From Aestuariirhabdus haliotis (GTDB lineage Bacteria; Pseudomonadota; Gammaproteobacteria; Pseudomonadales; Aestuariirhabdaceae): 64,000 nucleotides of DNA. The position numbers and the translations under genes are program-made. Positions within the stretch are counted from its first letter, which is position 1. The number at the start of each line of letters is the position of its first letter. The stretch is from NCBI RefSeq assembly GCF_023509475.1, contig NZ_JAKSDZ010000001.1, positions 1 to 64,000 on the forward strand. Direction: 5' to 3'. The notes below the pieces were generated by a model that worked only from the letters and a program-made list of their open reading frames with translations, ran no database searches and had not been told where the DNA came from. Shown in pieces: positions 26,814 through 36,668 of the stretch.

Positions 26814-28039
26814 CAGACGGCCCTCATGGCGCTGATCGGCTGTAACCGGAGCAAGCGCGCCGCCGGGTACAGTGCGGCCATCAGGCTGGCGACAAAGACC
26901 ACCGCCGGCCCCAGCAGTACACCTTCAAACGACAGGTTAGGGTAAAGCCGCGCCGGCAAGTTGAAACGTGAGGCCATCTCGTCCATGCCGGGGTAACTGA
27001 ACCCGCTATAGCCCAGCCAGAGTATCAACAGCACCCCCAAAACCACTCCCAGAACCAAACCCACTGAGGCCATCAGAGCCGATTCCAGCATCACCAGCCG
27101 GCTCAATCGGGTCGGGCGCAAGCCCAGGGCCAAGACCAGGCCAAACTCACGGGTTCGCTCCAGCACCGACATCAATTGCGTGTTAAGCACCCCAAAAGCC
27201 ACCAGCAATACCAGCACGCCATACATAAACCAGGCCGACGCCATATCGGCTTGAATCGCCTGTTTCAGCCCGGGTTGCAGTTGATCCCAATCCAGCACCG
27301 CAGCCCCCTTCGGCAAACCGCCGGGGACGCTTTGAATCCGGTCCAGCCAATAGTCCACCTGCTCCAGTTCAGGCACCTGAACCACCACTCGGTGCCCACT
27401 GCCCGCCATAGCAAAGGCGCTATCAAAACTGTTCAGGGGCAATTGCGCCAGATTGCGATCGATGTCGGCAATACCCGATTCGAATACGCCGACGATATTG
27501 ACCACCATGGCGGCAAAGGAGCCATCCCGGCCACTACCGATAAAGGTCAGCTCATCCCCGACCGACGCTTTAAGATTACGTGCCAGTACCGCACCAATGA
27601 CTACCGCGTCCTGGTCGGAAGCCTGCAGATAACGCCCGGATACCATCAGTCCGGGTAAACTCGATAACCGGGGTTCCTGTTCGGGCTCCACACCCACCAC
27701 CTGCACCCCATAGGAGCGTTGCTCACTGGAGACCAGAGCAAAGGCTTCGGCTCGCGCAGCGCTTTCCAGTTCGGGAAATGTCTCGCGCAACTGCTGAGAC
27801 AATTGCTGGATATTGGCCAGCGTATTACGCATCGTGGCCCGGTCCAGATAGCCCTCGGACTGCACCTGAATATGACCCGTTCCCGCCCCCAATGTGTTGT
27901 CGATCATCAGGCGATACATGGCGAACTGAAGCGTCATCAGGAACACCAATAGCAAGTTGGAGAAGATCATGGCACCACAGGTCAGCCAGGTGCGTCGCGG
28001 ATGGCGCCACAGATTGCGCCAGGCAAGCCGCAGGATCAT
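26813..28039 (-). CDS. FtsX-type ABC permease (first)
   Basis: About 408 aa, with the same layout as its downstream paralogue: MILRLAWRNLWRHPRRTWLT, a single membrane segment, a periplasmic domain, then three segments with LERTREFGLVLALGLRPTRL. The start is set at 28039, where the paralogue also begins; the frame runs on to 28228 inside the LolA-like gene, but those 63 residues look random. It begins 10 bases after that gene ends. Part of the five-gene envelope operon. Confidence 0.88.
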   Translation of the reverse strand: MILRLAWRNLWRHPRRTWLTCGAMIFSNLLLVFLMTLQFAMYRLMIDNTLGAGTGHIQVQSEGYLDRATMRNTLANIQQLSQQLRETFPELESAARAEAFALVSSEQRSYGVQVVGVEPEQEPRLSSLPGLMVSGRYLQASDQDAVVIGAVLARNLKASVGDELTFIGSGRDGSFAAMVVNIVGVFESGIADIDRNLAQLPLNSFDSAFAMAGSGHRVVVQVPELEQVDYWLDRIQSVPGGLPKGAAVLDWDQLQPGLKQAIQADMASAWFMYGVLVLLVAFGVLNTQLMSVLERTREFGLVLALGLRPTRLSRLVMLESALMASVGLVLGVVLGVLLILWLGYSGFSYPGMDEMASRFNLPARLYPNLSFEGVLLGPAVVFVASLMAALYPAARLLRLQPISAMRAV

Positions 28040-28049
28040 GCTCGCACGC

Positions 28050-28883
28050 TCATGGTATGACCGTCTCACGCGGATTGCGCAAGTTGGAGCGGGTAAACAG
28101 ATATTCCTCCAGAACCACATCGTAGCGAATCCGTTGCACCTGAATCTCGGTCCACTCTTCAGGGGATTCGGTTTTGGACATACGCTGACGTGCCGCCACC
28201 GCACGCCCGTCCATGGTATCGATCTCAAGGGTTAACAGGGTTTTGACCAGCAGGTTGTCCTGATCCCAAAACTGGTGCTCCAGCATGACATAGTCGTCAC
28301 GAATCCTGAGTACTTCCCGCCCCCAGACCACAGCCGCTTCCTCCAGCGGTATCGATTCGATTTGATACACCCGATGGTCATCAATGGTTTCCTCGGACAG
28401 CAAACGATGCTGGTACTGGTCAACGATATCGCTGGAACGTGAGATATCCTTATTGGAAAGATCCGATCCCATCCAACTTTGATTCATCATCGCCGAAGGC
28501 ACCTTGATAATGCGATTCACCTTGGGAGAAAAGGTCCACATCTCATTACCCCGTAGTAAGGTGCCATTGCCAGCATCCCGGGCGGGGTCGGTTACTCGTA
28601 CTAATGAGAGTTTGTCACCTCGAGTCCAGGCACGCATGGATAGCGAACGCGTCCAATCGCTACGCTCGATGGTCATGGTCATTTCGGAGAAGGAGCTGCT
28701 ACCACGCCAGTGGTCGAGTGCGGCGCGGACAATGGCCCGAGCATCGGCGTCATCCGACGCTTCGGCGAACACCTGAGGCGATGCCAGCAGTACGGTCATC
28801 ACGATCGTTGAAGCAAAAAAATTCTGCAGGCTCAAGCTCGGCAGATTCGAGCCGATATAACGTATCAACGGCATATTGAACAT
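28050..28883 (-). CDS. Outer-membrane lipoprotein-sorting (LolA-like) protein
   Basis: A protein of about 277 aa with a signal peptide (VLLASPQVFA, cleavage about residue 42). The mature domain is of the LolA/LppX-like lipoprotein-sorting class (SFSEMTMTIERSDWTRSLSM, DAGNGTLLRGNEMWTFSPKV). Members shuttle lipids or lipid-anchored cargo across the periplasm. The start is ATG 28883, 5-6 bases after gggagg. It leads the operon with two FtsX-type permeases, an ATPase and a barrel, giving inner-membrane, periplasmic and outer-membrane parts in one transcript. Confidence 0.85.
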   Translation of the reverse strand: MFNMPLIRYIGSNLPSLSLQNFFASTIVMTVLLASPQVFAEASDDADARAIVRAALDHWRGSSSFSEMTMTIERSDWTRSLSMRAWTRGDKLSLVRVTDPARDAGNGTLLRGNEMWTFSPKVNRIIKVPSAMMNQSWMGSDLSNKDISRSSDIVDQYQHRLLSEETIDDHRVYQIESIPLEEAAVVWGREVLRIRDDYVMLEHQFWDQDNLLVKTLLTLEIDTMDGRAVAARQRMSKTESPEEWTEIQVQRIRYDVVLEEYLFTRSNLRNPRETVIP

Positions 28884-29029
28884 CATCACCTCCCTGGATG
28901 AGCAGCTTGCTGCAGCATAAGAGATTTAGCCCCATTCTCCAAGTCAACGGAGTCCGGACTAAGCCTCGGCCAGGACGGCTATGTGCTATACCTTAATAGA
29001 ATTGCCTCTCGGTATTGGAGCTCCCCTTC

Positions 29030-30916
29030 ATGAAATCTTTGAGCCTGAAATACAAGTTTGCCCTCGGCGCCGGGACCATCAGCGCCATCTTATTGTTAAG
29101 CCTCTATATGTTAATGAGGACCATCTCGGGTAATGCCATCACGACACTGATCGATGGCGATTTGGGTTATCGCAGCCAGTCGGTGACCAGCGAGCTGGAG
29201 AACTGGTTCCAGCGCAAGGTGGATACTGTCGCCGCCGTTAAAGAGCAGGTCGAAATGGTCGGCCAGGATGCGACCCAGTTCCGAGCCCTGCTGCGCGGCT
29301 CGACCTCCGGCCAGGATTTCTTCGATGTGTACCTGGGTTTCGAAGATGGCGATTTCTATTTCAGCGATGAGGCCTTTGAAGCCGACCAGAAAGCCAACAA
29401 CAGTTATCCGGTACGGGAACGAGGTTGGTATATCGACTCAAAGCGCAAGCAAACCCTGGATGTCTCCGAACCCTATAGCGATGCTGAGACCGGCGATCTG
29501 TTGTTAACGGTTACCCTGCCGCTGATTCTGGATGGCAAGTTTGCCGGCGTAGCCGCCGGTGATATGACACTGGTCAAACTGAACGAGATCGTCAATGCGC
29601 TGGAGGTCCCCGGTGGCGGTCAAGCTTATCTGGTCGATCGCTCCGGACAAATTATTGCCGCCGAAAACAAGGAGCTGTTCCTGAAACCCATCGAAACCAT
29701 CGATGATGAACTCACCAGCCCGGATCTGGAGCGCATCACCCTCAACGATGAAGCCTTGCTGGTGATCAGAGCTGCCGTGGGTGAGACCGGCTGGACATTG
29801 ATCATGATGGTACCTGAGGAGGTAATTTTCTCCGAACTGACCAATATGCAGACCCTGGGGTTGATCTTCCTGATTCTCGCCATCCTTATTATGGTGGCGC
29901 TGGTACTGGTCTATGTGCAGGTTCAGATGCGCCCCATCACGACCATTGTTGAAGCGATCAAGGAGATCGCCCAGGGCGAAGGAGACCTGACCCGCAAACT
30001 GGAATCCAGCAGCAAAGATGAGCTGGGCGAGCTGACCGAGTCCTATAACTATTTTATCGACAGTCTGCGCGAACTGGTCACCAATATCCTGAAACCGATG
30101 GAGCATCTGCACAGTTCCGCCGACACCTCCGCTCAACTGGCCGATACCTCCGCCAATGGCGCTCAGGAACAAGTGAGGGCTATCGACAGTCTGGTCACGG
30201 CAATGAACCAAATGACCGCCACCGCACAAGACGTCGCGAAGAACATTGCCGAAACCGCGCAATTCTCCGAACAGGCCAGCGAATCGGCCCATAATGGCGA
30301 AGCGGAGGTCGAACGCACCAAAGCCGCCATGGATACCTTGAACGTGCAGATGACCGATGCCACCGGCATAATCCACCAGCTGCGCGATCAAAGTGAAAAC
30401 ATCAACGAAGTGGTCTCCGTTATCAGCAGCATCTCCGGGCAAACCAATTTGCTGGCCTTGAACGCCTCGATCGAGGCGGCTCGGGCGGGTGAAGCCGGAC
30501 GGGGATTTGCGGTCGTCGCCGATGAAGTCCGCAGCCTGGCCTCACGAACTCAGGAAGCGACCACCGAAATCAGCACCATCATTGAGAAATTGCAGACCGA
30601 TTCGCAACGCGCCGTTGGCATTATGGATGAGGCCAAGCAGATGGCCGAGGGTGCCACCGGGCAAGCCGACCTGGCCAAGAATGAGCTGGCCGAAGTGGTG
30701 CGCAATATGAATGAAATCGCCTCCATGTCGGCACAGATTGCCAGTGCCGCGGAGCAGCAGTCTTCCGTTTCAGAAGAGATTAATCGTCATATTATGGGTA
30801 TCAGTGATATTGCCCACGAAACCAGCAGTGGCGCGGAACAGGCCCAGAATGAAGCAGGCTCCATTCGCTCACTGGCCAGTGAGGTGGCCCGGGCACTGGC
30901 TCGCTTTAAAATCTGA
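29030..30916 (+). CDS. Methyl-accepting chemotaxis protein with dCache domain
   Basis: A transmembrane receptor of about 628 aa: first membrane segment at about 12-34, periplasmic dCache sensor at about 38-275 ([20 protein letters not shown] followed by [18 protein letters not shown]), second segment at about 284-307, HAMP at about 308-360, and signalling hairpin at about 365-628 with tip [20 protein letters not shown]. There is no CheR-docking pentapeptide at the end (LARFKI). ATG 29030 is preferred over a TTG 15 bases earlier; ggag lies about 11 bases before. Ligand unknown; dCache receptors often bind amino acids or organic acids. Confidence 0.93.
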   Translation: MKSLSLKYKFALGAGTISAILLLSLYMLMRTISGNAITTLIDGDLGYRSQSVTSELENWFQRKVDTVAAVKEQVEMVGQDATQFRALLRGSTSGQDFFDVYLGFEDGDFYFSDEAFEADQKANNSYPVRERGWYIDSKRKQTLDVSEPYSDAETGDLLLTVTLPLILDGKFAGVAAGDMTLVKLNEIVNALEVPGGGQAYLVDRSGQIIAAENKELFLKPIETIDDELTSPDLERITLNDEALLVIRAAVGETGWTLIMMVPEEVIFSELTNMQTLGLIFLILAILIMVALVLVYVQVQMRPITTIVEAIKEIAQGEGDLTRKLESSSKDELGELTESYNYFIDSLRELVTNILKPMEHLHSSADTSAQLADTSANGAQEQVRAIDSLVTAMNQMTATAQDVAKNIAETAQFSEQASESAHNGEAEVERTKAAMDTLNVQMTDATGIIHQLRDQSENINEVVSVISSISGQTNLLALNASIEAARAGEAGRGFAVVADEVRSLASRTQEATTEISTIIEKLQTDSQRAVGIMDEAKQMAEGATGQADLAKNELAEVVRNMNEIASMSAQIASAAEQQSSVSEEINRHIMGISDIAHETSSGAEQAQNEAGSIRSLASEVARALARFKI

Positions 30917-30931
30917 CGGCTAAGACCAACC

Positions 30932-30966
30932 AACGACGGGAAGGCCTAAGCCGCCTGCCCGTCGTT
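30932..30966 (+). terminator. Stem-loop after chemoreceptor gene
   Basis: Perfect 9-bp inverted repeat AACGACGGG/CCCGTCGTT, 15 bases beyond the stop. No T-tract follows, so termination is likely but not certain. Confidence 0.55.
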
Positions 30967-30985
30967 ACTGACCCATCCTGATCAT

Positions 30986-31165
30986 TCAAACGTGGAAGGA
31001 TTCAAACTCGAGATCTATCGGGTAACGGTTGCGATGGCTGGCTCCATTTTCAATCACTTGAACACTGCCGCCATTGGCCAGAAAGCGTTCCACATCCCGG
31101 CGCAACTCTTCTGACTGACGTACTTTTTCCTGGGTAAGCTGTCGCTGAATAGTCTTCTGCTTCAT
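30986..31165 (-). CDS. Small SutA-like protein
   Basis: A 59-residue protein. Its central [18 protein letters not shown] resembles the C-terminal part of Pseudomonas SutA (EEFLSRGGKVQEIE, recalled from memory), a small RNA-polymerase-binding regulator of slow growth, but the long acidic N-terminus of SutA is absent. The start at 31165 follows a clear ggagg; the frame remains open to 31255 without one. Likely a small regulator; the assignment is tentative. Confidence 0.6.
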   Translation of the reverse strand: MKQKTIQRQLTQEKVRQSEELRRDVERFLANGGSVQVIENGASHRNRYPIDLEFESFHV

Positions 31166-31353
31166 CCCTGCATCCTCCGTTGGACTTGTCGGTACCGACG
31201 TTAACCGCCGTATCCCGAACAGTGTCGCCCAGCAAGATGACAATTTTTTTACCAACAGATGTACCTTTTTTGTCTTGCCATTATTTTAACGCCACCCCTA
31301 AATTCGCTACTATGCAGCCCTTTACCCAACCACTTGCAGCTGCGAGGCACGCC

Positions 31354-31635
31354 ATGTTTCAGACCAATCAATATTTCGACGGTAACGTCACCTCCATCGC
31401 TTTCGAGGGCGAAAAGCTACCATCAACCGTCGGTGTCATGGCCCCGGGAGAGTACGAGTTTGGTACCAGCCAGAAAGAAACCATGACCGTTATCAGCGGC
31501 GCCTTGACCGTTCAGCTGCCCAGCCGCAACGATTGGCAGACTTTCTCCAGTGGGGAAGCCTTTATCGTTGAGGCCAACCAAAGCTTTCAACTGAAGGTCG
31601 CCAAGGATACCGCCTATCTGTGCACTTACGAGTAA
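31354..31635 (+). CDS. ppnP: Pyrimidine/purine nucleoside phosphorylase PpnP
   Basis: A 93-residue single cupin domain (DUF1255/YaiE family). It is recognised by [40 protein letters not shown] and the end YLCTYE. PpnP phosphorolyses several nucleosides to base and ribose-1-phosphate. The start is placed at 31354 because family members begin at MF..N.YFDG and a gagg precedes it. Single gene, with a strong terminator about 60 bases downstream. Confidence 0.92.
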   Translation: MFQTNQYFDGNVTSIAFEGEKLPSTVGVMAPGEYEFGTSQKETMTVISGALTVQLPSRNDWQTFSSGEAFIVEANQSFQLKVAKDTAYLCTYE

Positions 31636-31693
31636 TCTCGACAAACGACCGATTTCGGTAAGGCCAAAACCTGTCGATGTCAGTCCAAAACTC

Positions 31694-31720
31694 AAAAAGG
31701 CGTCCTTACGACGCCTTTTT
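31694..31720 (+). terminator. Rho-independent terminator after ppnP
   Basis: AAAAAGGCGTC cttac GACGCCTTTTT, a perfect 11-bp stem ending in five T. It can also serve the minus-strand ketosynthase gene. Confidence 0.9.
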
Positions 31721-31783
31721 GAATTCCGGTGAACCCGATCAATTCTGATTGATTCGGATACACTCAGACTACTCCGTGAATAA

Positions 31784-31796
31784 TTCAGAGGTGCCC
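31784..31796 (-). repeat. Solo MITE terminal repeat at a stop codon
   Basis: ttcagaggtgccc is identical to the right end of the element at 21588-21722. Its last base is part of the stop codon of the ketosynthase gene, so a former insertion may have trimmed or reset that gene's end. Confidence 0.6.
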
Positions 31797-33022
31797 TAGG
31801 GCCACCGCTTGAAAATCAGCGAGGTATTGATACCGCCAAAGGCAAAGTTATTGTTCATAAAGTACTGACAATCGATGTCACGACCTTCACCCATAAGGTA
31901 ATCCAGTTCACCACAGGCCGAGTCGATGGTTTGTAAATTAATCGTGGGCGCAAACCAGCCTCGATTCATCATCTCGATTCCCATCCAGGATTCCAGCGCA
32001 CCGCAGGCCCCCAGAGTATGACCCAGGTAACTTTTCAATGAACTGATCGGGGTCTGACTCCCAAACAGGGTCGCGGTGGCCTGGGATTCCGCCACATCCC
32101 CCCGATCCGTTGCGGTGCCATGGGCACTGATGTAGTCGATGACGTCCGCCTGCAAACCGGCACTTTCCAGAGCCAATTCCATCGCTACCTGCATGGTGGC
32201 GGCTGTCGGCTGGGTAACATGTTGGGCGTCATTATTGGTGCCATAACCAACCAGCTCGGCATAAATGGTCGCACCACGGGCCTGGGCATGTTCCAGCTCC
32301 TCCAGGATAAGGGTACCCGCCCCTTCACCAATCACCAGACCATCACGACCCTGATCGAAGGGACGCGGAGTCAGCTCGGGCTGATCGTTGCGTACACTGG
32401 TGGCATACAGGGTATCGAATACCGCCACCTCGGTTGGGCATAACTCCTCGGCACCACCGGCGATCATTACCGTCTGGTAGCCGTGACGAATCGCTTCCCA
32501 GGCATAACCAATGCCCTGACTGCCCGACGTGCAAGCGCTACTGGTCGGAATCACCCGTCCGGTCGCGCCAAAAAACAATGCCAGATTAACGGCCGCTGTA
32601 TGGGACATCATCTGGATATAGGAGTTGGCTGTGACGCCGCGGGTACTGTGCTCATTGAGCATGGTACCAAAGGCCTTGAAGGGTTCCGTACTACCGGTGC
32701 AGGAACCGTAAGCAACCCCCGTACGGCCATTCGTCAGCACCGGATGTTGCAACAGCCCAGCATCGTCGAGCGCGGCTTCCGAAGCAACCACAGCAAGGCG
32801 GGCGACACGGCCCATGCTGCGCAGCTTCTTGCGAGTGTAATGAGCCGGCACCGTAAAATCTTCGATGGGAGCTCCCAGACGCGTGGTAAGGCCCTGGTAA
32901 CAGGCCCATTCGGGCATCACCTGAACCCGATTTTGCAGCCCCCGCAGGCCTGCTTCGACCTCATTCCAGTGACTGCCCAGCGCAGTCACTCCCGACATTC
33001 CCGTAACCACGACGCGTTTCAT
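31796..33022 (-). CDS. apeR: Beta-ketoacyl-ACP synthase, ApeR-like
   Basis: A 408-residue FabF-type condensing enzyme with an intact Cys-His-His triad: C164 in SSACTSGSQG, H301 in SAHGTATDRGD, H335 in YLGHTLGACG. It joins acyl and malonyl-ACP units in the polyene pathway. It overlaps the ketoreductase gene by TGATG and, reading 5' to 3', follows it, the apeQ-apeR order of known aryl-polyene clusters. It is the only ketosynthase in the cluster; the usual KS/chain-length-factor pair is absent. The apeR label rests on position. Confidence 0.88.
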   Translation of the reverse strand: MKRVVVTGMSGVTALGSHWNEVEAGLRGLQNRVQVMPEWACYQGLTTRLGAPIEDFTVPAHYTRKKLRSMGRVARLAVVASEAALDDAGLLQHPVLTNGRTGVAYGSCTGSTEPFKAFGTMLNEHSTRGVTANSYIQMMSHTAAVNLALFFGATGRVIPTSSACTSGSQGIGYAWEAIRHGYQTVMIAGGAEELCPTEVAVFDTLYATSVRNDQPELTPRPFDQGRDGLVIGEGAGTLILEELEHAQARGATIYAELVGYGTNNDAQHVTQPTAATMQVAMELALESAGLQADVIDYISAHGTATDRGDVAESQATATLFGSQTPISSLKSYLGHTLGACGALESWMGIEMMNRGWFAPTINLQTIDSACGELDYLMGEGRDIDCQYFMNNNFAFGGINTSLIFKRWP

Positions 33023-33747
33023 CAGGCCATACCACCATTTATAGCCATCACCTGACGGGTGATGTAACCAGCTCGATCAGACATCAGGTAACTGGCGAGA
33101 CCTGCTACCTCGTCCGGGGTGCCCATTCGACGTGCAGGTACAAATTTAAGCGCTTCATCGACCTCCACCTCTGACACCATATCGGTTTCTATCAGCCCCG
33201 GGGCGATGCAATTCACGGTGATTTTACGCTTGGCCAATTCCAGTGCGAGGGATTTGGTGGCACCAATAATACCGGCCTTGGCAGCACTGTAGTTAACCTG
33301 ACCCCGGTTGCCAATCATGCCGGAGACCGACGACAGGGTAATGATTCGGCCGCCACTGCGGGCACGCACCATGGGCATTACACAGGGGTGCAGGACATTA
33401 TAGAAGCCATCGAGGTTGGTCCGAATCACCCCATCCCATTGCTGATCGGTCATCGCCGGAAACGCCGTATCGGCGCAGATGCCCGCGTTGCAGACAATAC
33501 CGTACCAGGCGCCCTGGGCTTCAATTTGCTGTTCGAGCAGGGTTCGGCAACGCTCACGATCACTAACATCGAACTGCAACAGTTCACCAGTGCCACCGGC
33601 TTGTGTGATCATCTCCAGGGTGTTTTCTGCCCCCGACCGATCAGCATGATAGTGCACACTGACATGAAAACCATCCGCCGCCAGCTGCTGCGCGATCGCC
33701 TGACCAATGCCCTTACTGGCGCCTGTTACCAGGACTCTGCGTCCCAT
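33022..33747 (-). CDS. apeQ: 3-oxoacyl-ACP reductase, ApeQ-like (FabG family)
   Basis: A 241-residue short-chain dehydrogenase with cofactor motif TGASKGIGQAIA, NAG at about 87-89, and catalytic S140, Y153 and K157 (LSSVSGMIGNRGQVNYSAAK). It reduces the 3-oxo group of the growing chain with NADPH. It is divergent from the methyltransferase gene across about 180 bases, which should hold promoters for both arms of the cluster. Confidence 0.9.
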   Translation of the reverse strand: MGRRVLVTGASKGIGQAIAQQLAADGFHVSVHYHADRSGAENTLEMITQAGGTGELLQFDVSDRERCRTLLEQQIEAQGAWYGIVCNAGICADTAFPAMTDQQWDGVIRTNLDGFYNVLHPCVMPMVRARSGGRIITLSSVSGMIGNRGQVNYSAAKAGIIGATKSLALELAKRKITVNCIAPGLIETDMVSEVEVDEALKFVPARRMGTPDEVAGLASYLMSDRAGYITRQVMAINGGMA

Positions 33748-33929
33748 ACGTTACCTACCTTCGGCGGCAAACCTTCAGTTTAGCCACCGATATCCAGTCA
33801 AAAAGGGGAGGATTCTACCAACGGCATTGATCTGGTGCCATATCAGGGGTCAAAAGTCAGGTTGAAACCTTCGCAAGCCCTCCTCAGGGAGCTATAATCC
33901 GCGCCCTCTCACAGCCTCCATCCGATGCC

Positions 33930-35003
33930 ATGACCCACTATTACCAGTCCGATGACAAAAGTGCCCTGCAAGCAATCAGCGATGCGCAGCGCATTGCTTT
34001 TGCTCCCATTATTTTCCAGGCCACCGTCGCATTGAGGGATTTGGGCATTCTGGCAACCCTGGATCAAGCACGGAAACTGGGTGCCACCGCGGCAGAAGTA
34101 GCCAAACACTGTGATATCTCCGCCTACGGTGCCAAAGTGTTACTCGACGCCAGTCTCAGTATAGGCCTGAGTTGGGATCGTGAAGGCCATTATGTATTGA
34201 GCAAAACCGGTCACTTCGTACTCCACGATCGCATGACCAACGTCAACCTCGATTTCAGCAAGGACTTTTGCTATCAGGGCATCGCCGCATTAACCGATTC
34301 GGTCCGCAGCGGCAAACCCGAAGGCCTCAAGGTATTTGGTGACTGGCCCACCCTCTATCCCGGACTCTCCTCGCTGCCCGAGGAAGCCGGTCGCAGCTGG
34401 TTCAATTTTGACCATTATTATTCCGATAATGCCTACCCCCAGGCACTGCCATTGGTGTTTGATCGTCCGGTACGCCATCTGCTCGATATCGGTGGCAACA
34501 CCGGCAAGTGGGCCCGGGCCTGTGTCCAGGCCAACTCCGAGGTTCAGGTCACCGTGGTCGATCTGCCACAGCAGCTGGCATTGATGAGGGAACAGAACGC
34601 CGAGCACCCGGAGGCCCAGCGTATCGATGGGTATCCTATCGACTGGCTTGATGAGCACCAGCTACCACCCTCCGGGGCCGATGCAATCTGGATGAGCCAG
34701 TTCCTGGATTGTTTCCCACCCGAACAAATTCTGTCGATACTGCAACGGGTCAAAGCGGTCATGAGCACCGATTGCCGTCTGTTTATTATGGAAACCCTGT
34801 GGGATCGACAACCGCAGGAAGCCGGGGCCCTGAGCCTGAACTGTACCTCGCTCTATTTTACCGCCATGGCCAACGGCAACAGCCGTATGTACGCTGCGGC
34901 CGATCTGATTGGATTCATAGAGCAAGCCGGTCTGCGTGTCACCCGCCAGCACGATAACCTCGGCCGGGGTCACAGCTTGCTGGTGTGCGAGCGGGACGCC
35001 TAG
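33930..35003 (+). CDS. SAM-dependent methyltransferase of the polyene cluster
   Basis: A 357-residue enzyme with an N-terminal helical, winged-helix-like dimerisation region (about 15-110) and a class I methyltransferase core with SAM loop HLLDIGGNTGKWARAC (about residue 187). The layout is that of O-methyltransferases acting on small aromatic or polyketide substrates. In aryl-polyene clusters a methyltransferase modifies the aromatic head group, which fits here. It leads the plus-strand operon; the acyltransferase gene starts 2 bases after its stop. Confidence 0.82.
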   Translation: MTHYYQSDDKSALQAISDAQRIAFAPIIFQATVALRDLGILATLDQARKLGATAAEVAKHCDISAYGAKVLLDASLSIGLSWDREGHYVLSKTGHFVLHDRMTNVNLDFSKDFCYQGIAALTDSVRSGKPEGLKVFGDWPTLYPGLSSLPEEAGRSWFNFDHYYSDNAYPQALPLVFDRPVRHLLDIGGNTGKWARACVQANSEVQVTVVDLPQQLALMREQNAEHPEAQRIDGYPIDWLDEHQLPPSGADAIWMSQFLDCFPPEQILSILQRVKAVMSTDCRLFIMETLWDRQPQEAGALSLNCTSLYFTAMANGNSRMYAAADLIGFIEQAGLRVTRQHDNLGRGHSLLVCERDA

Positions 35004-35005
35004 TC

Positions 35006-35818
35006 ATGGTTTCCTCCCTCAACTGGCTTTGGCGCCTGATGGGCACCGCGATCGGCTTTAGTCTGTTCGGTATCGGCGCCTTGATACTGGCCCTGGTATG
35101 CTTTCCGGCGATTAATCTGTTCAGCCCGGATGATCAGCAACGTAAACGGCGCGTGAAACGTTTGATCAACATCACCTTCCGCACCTTCACCGCTATCGTT
35201 ACCGGGCTTCGAGTGTTCCGGGTGGAATTTATCGGGATCGAAAAGCTGACCCAGGATCGGGGCACCCTGATCATTGCCAACCACCCGTCACTGGTCGATT
35301 TTGTCCTGTTAGGCTCTCAGGTTGCCGACTGCGATTGCATCGTCAAACAGGCCTTATGGAGCAACCCTTTTCTGAAAGGCGTGGTGCGTGCCGCCGATTA
35401 TCTGCCCAACTCCACCGGCCCCGATATGATCGAGTTGTGCCGCCAGCGCCTGCATGCGGGAGAGCGCTTGATCGTATTTCCCGAAGGCACTCGAACCGAT
35501 CCGGGCCAACCCGTGCGCCTGAATCGGGGCGCGGCGAATATCGCCGTTCGGACCTGTTGCCCGGTACGATTGGTACATATCCATTGTGTGCCGCCGGTGT
35601 TTACCCGCAATACCCCCTGGTACCGTATACCACCCCGCACGCCTCATTTCCGCATTGAGGTCGGTGACAAAATTAATCCAGATCAGCTAATTGAGCAAAG
35701 CGCCTCGCTGGCGATTGCCGCCCGCACCCTCAGCCGTACGCTGGAAGAGCAGCTTAATCAGCCATTATTTACCACGCCCGAATCCCTTGGGCAAACCGAC
35801 GCCTTAGCCTTACAATGA
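35006..35818 (+). CDS. 1-acyl-glycerol-3-phosphate acyltransferase-like (PlsC family)
   Basis: A protein of about 270 aa with one N-terminal membrane segment (about 10-38), then the PlsC motifs: NHPSLVD (the HX4D catalytic pair) and FPEGTRTDPG. It transfers an acyl chain, here probably placing the polyene or a fatty acid on a lipid anchor. The start at 35006 is chosen because it lies just after the methyltransferase stop; the frame is open back to 34985. Its stop lies inside the untranslated leader of the ACP gene. Confidence 0.88.
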   Translation: MVSSLNWLWRLMGTAIGFSLFGIGALILALVCFPAINLFSPDDQQRKRRVKRLINITFRTFTAIVTGLRVFRVEFIGIEKLTQDRGTLIIANHPSLVDFVLLGSQVADCDCIVKQALWSNPFLKGVVRAADYLPNSTGPDMIELCRQRLHAGERLIVFPEGTRTDPGQPVRLNRGAANIAVRTCCPVRLVHIHCVPPVFTRNTPWYRIPPRTPHFRIEVGDKINPDQLIEQSASLAIAARTLSRTLEEQLNQPLFTTPESLGQTDALALQ

Positions 35819-35862
35819 GCCGGCTAAGGCCACTGAGCATACAGACATCTAGAGGAAACCCC

Positions 35863-36108
35863 ATGTCAAACCGCGCCGCCATATTCAGCGAAGTGCAAAA
35901 AGCGATGGTAGAGCTGTTCGAACTGGATCAAGACCAGGTTACCGAAACAGCACAGCTCTACCAGGATCTTGACCTGGACAGCATCGACGCTGTCGACCTG
36001 GTCGTACGCCTGCAAAATTTTACCGGCAAAAAAATTCAACCCGAAGAGTTTAAGAATGTGCGCACGGTCGGCGATGTGGTTGACGCCGTCGAGGCGCTAC
36101 TCGACTGA
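35863..36108 (+). CDS. Acyl carrier protein of the polyene cluster
   Basis: An 81-residue acidic four-helix carrier. The phosphopantetheine attachment Ser is S40 in DLDLDSIDAVDLV. The start at 35863 follows agagga; the frame is open to 35815. Aryl-polyene clusters normally encode two carriers side by side (ApeE and ApeF); only one is present here. It would carry the chain for the reductase, dehydratases and ketosynthase. Confidence 0.92.
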   Translation: MSNRAAIFSEVQKAMVELFELDQDQVTETAQLYQDLDLDSIDAVDLVVRLQNFTGKKIQPEEFKNVRTVGDVVDAVEALLD

Positions 36109-36110
36109 TT

Positions 36111-36668
36111 GTGGAGCGCCTGCTTTCCCTTTTGCTGGGGGTACTGGTCGTACTCTACCCCATTGCTGTTTATCTGGGACTGAGCTACTGGGAACCGTCC
36201 CATCTGGGTTGGTTATTGCTGGTTCTATTCTCCGCACGCCTACTGCTGGGCCGCCGCCTGGCCATCACCACCTCGACCCGCGCGATTGCCTTCGTCGGTA
36301 TCGCTGTAGCGGCACTGTCCCTGCTAGCCAATAGCGATCTGCCGTTTCGCTTTTACCCTGTGGCGGTAAACACTCTGATGCTGATTTTGTTTGGCCTCAG
36401 CCTGCGCCATGGCCCCTCCTTCGTTGAACGCATTGCCCGCCTGCAAGATCCCGACCTGCCGGAATCGGGCGTCCGCTATACTCGCAGGGTGACACAAATC
36501 TGGTGTCTGTTTTTTATGGTCAACGGCAGCATTGCCCTGTATACCGCTCTCTATGCCAGTCTCGAACACTGGACGCTGTATAACGGGTTAATTGCTTATG
36601 GATTAATGGCCACTCTGGCCGCTGGCGAATGGATTTATCGCCGCCTTTTTATAGCGCATTCATCATGA
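36111..36668 (+). CDS. COG4648-type membrane protein of the polyene cluster
   Basis: A 185-residue inner-membrane protein with about five hydrophobic segments and a GTG start two bases after the ACP stop. This type of predicted membrane protein is a regular member of aryl-polyene operons; its role is unknown. In known clusters an acyl-CoA/ACP ligase gene follows it, but here the next gene is the dehydratase, overlapping by ATGA. Confidence 0.8.
   Translation: MERLLSLLLGVLVVLYPIAVYLGLSYWEPSHLGWLLLVLFSARLLLGRRLAITTSTRAIAFVGIAVAALSLLANSDLPFRFYPVAVNTLMLILFGLSLRHGPSFVERIARLQDPDLPESGVRYTRRVTQIWCLFFMVNGSIALYTALYASLEHWTLYNGLIAYGLMATLAAGEWIYRRLFIAHSS

Noticed and set aside
29504..30442. 312-codon minus-strand open frame
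   Set aside because: Antisense to the chemoreceptor; its Gly/His/Asp-rich sequence mirrors the signalling hairpin codons.
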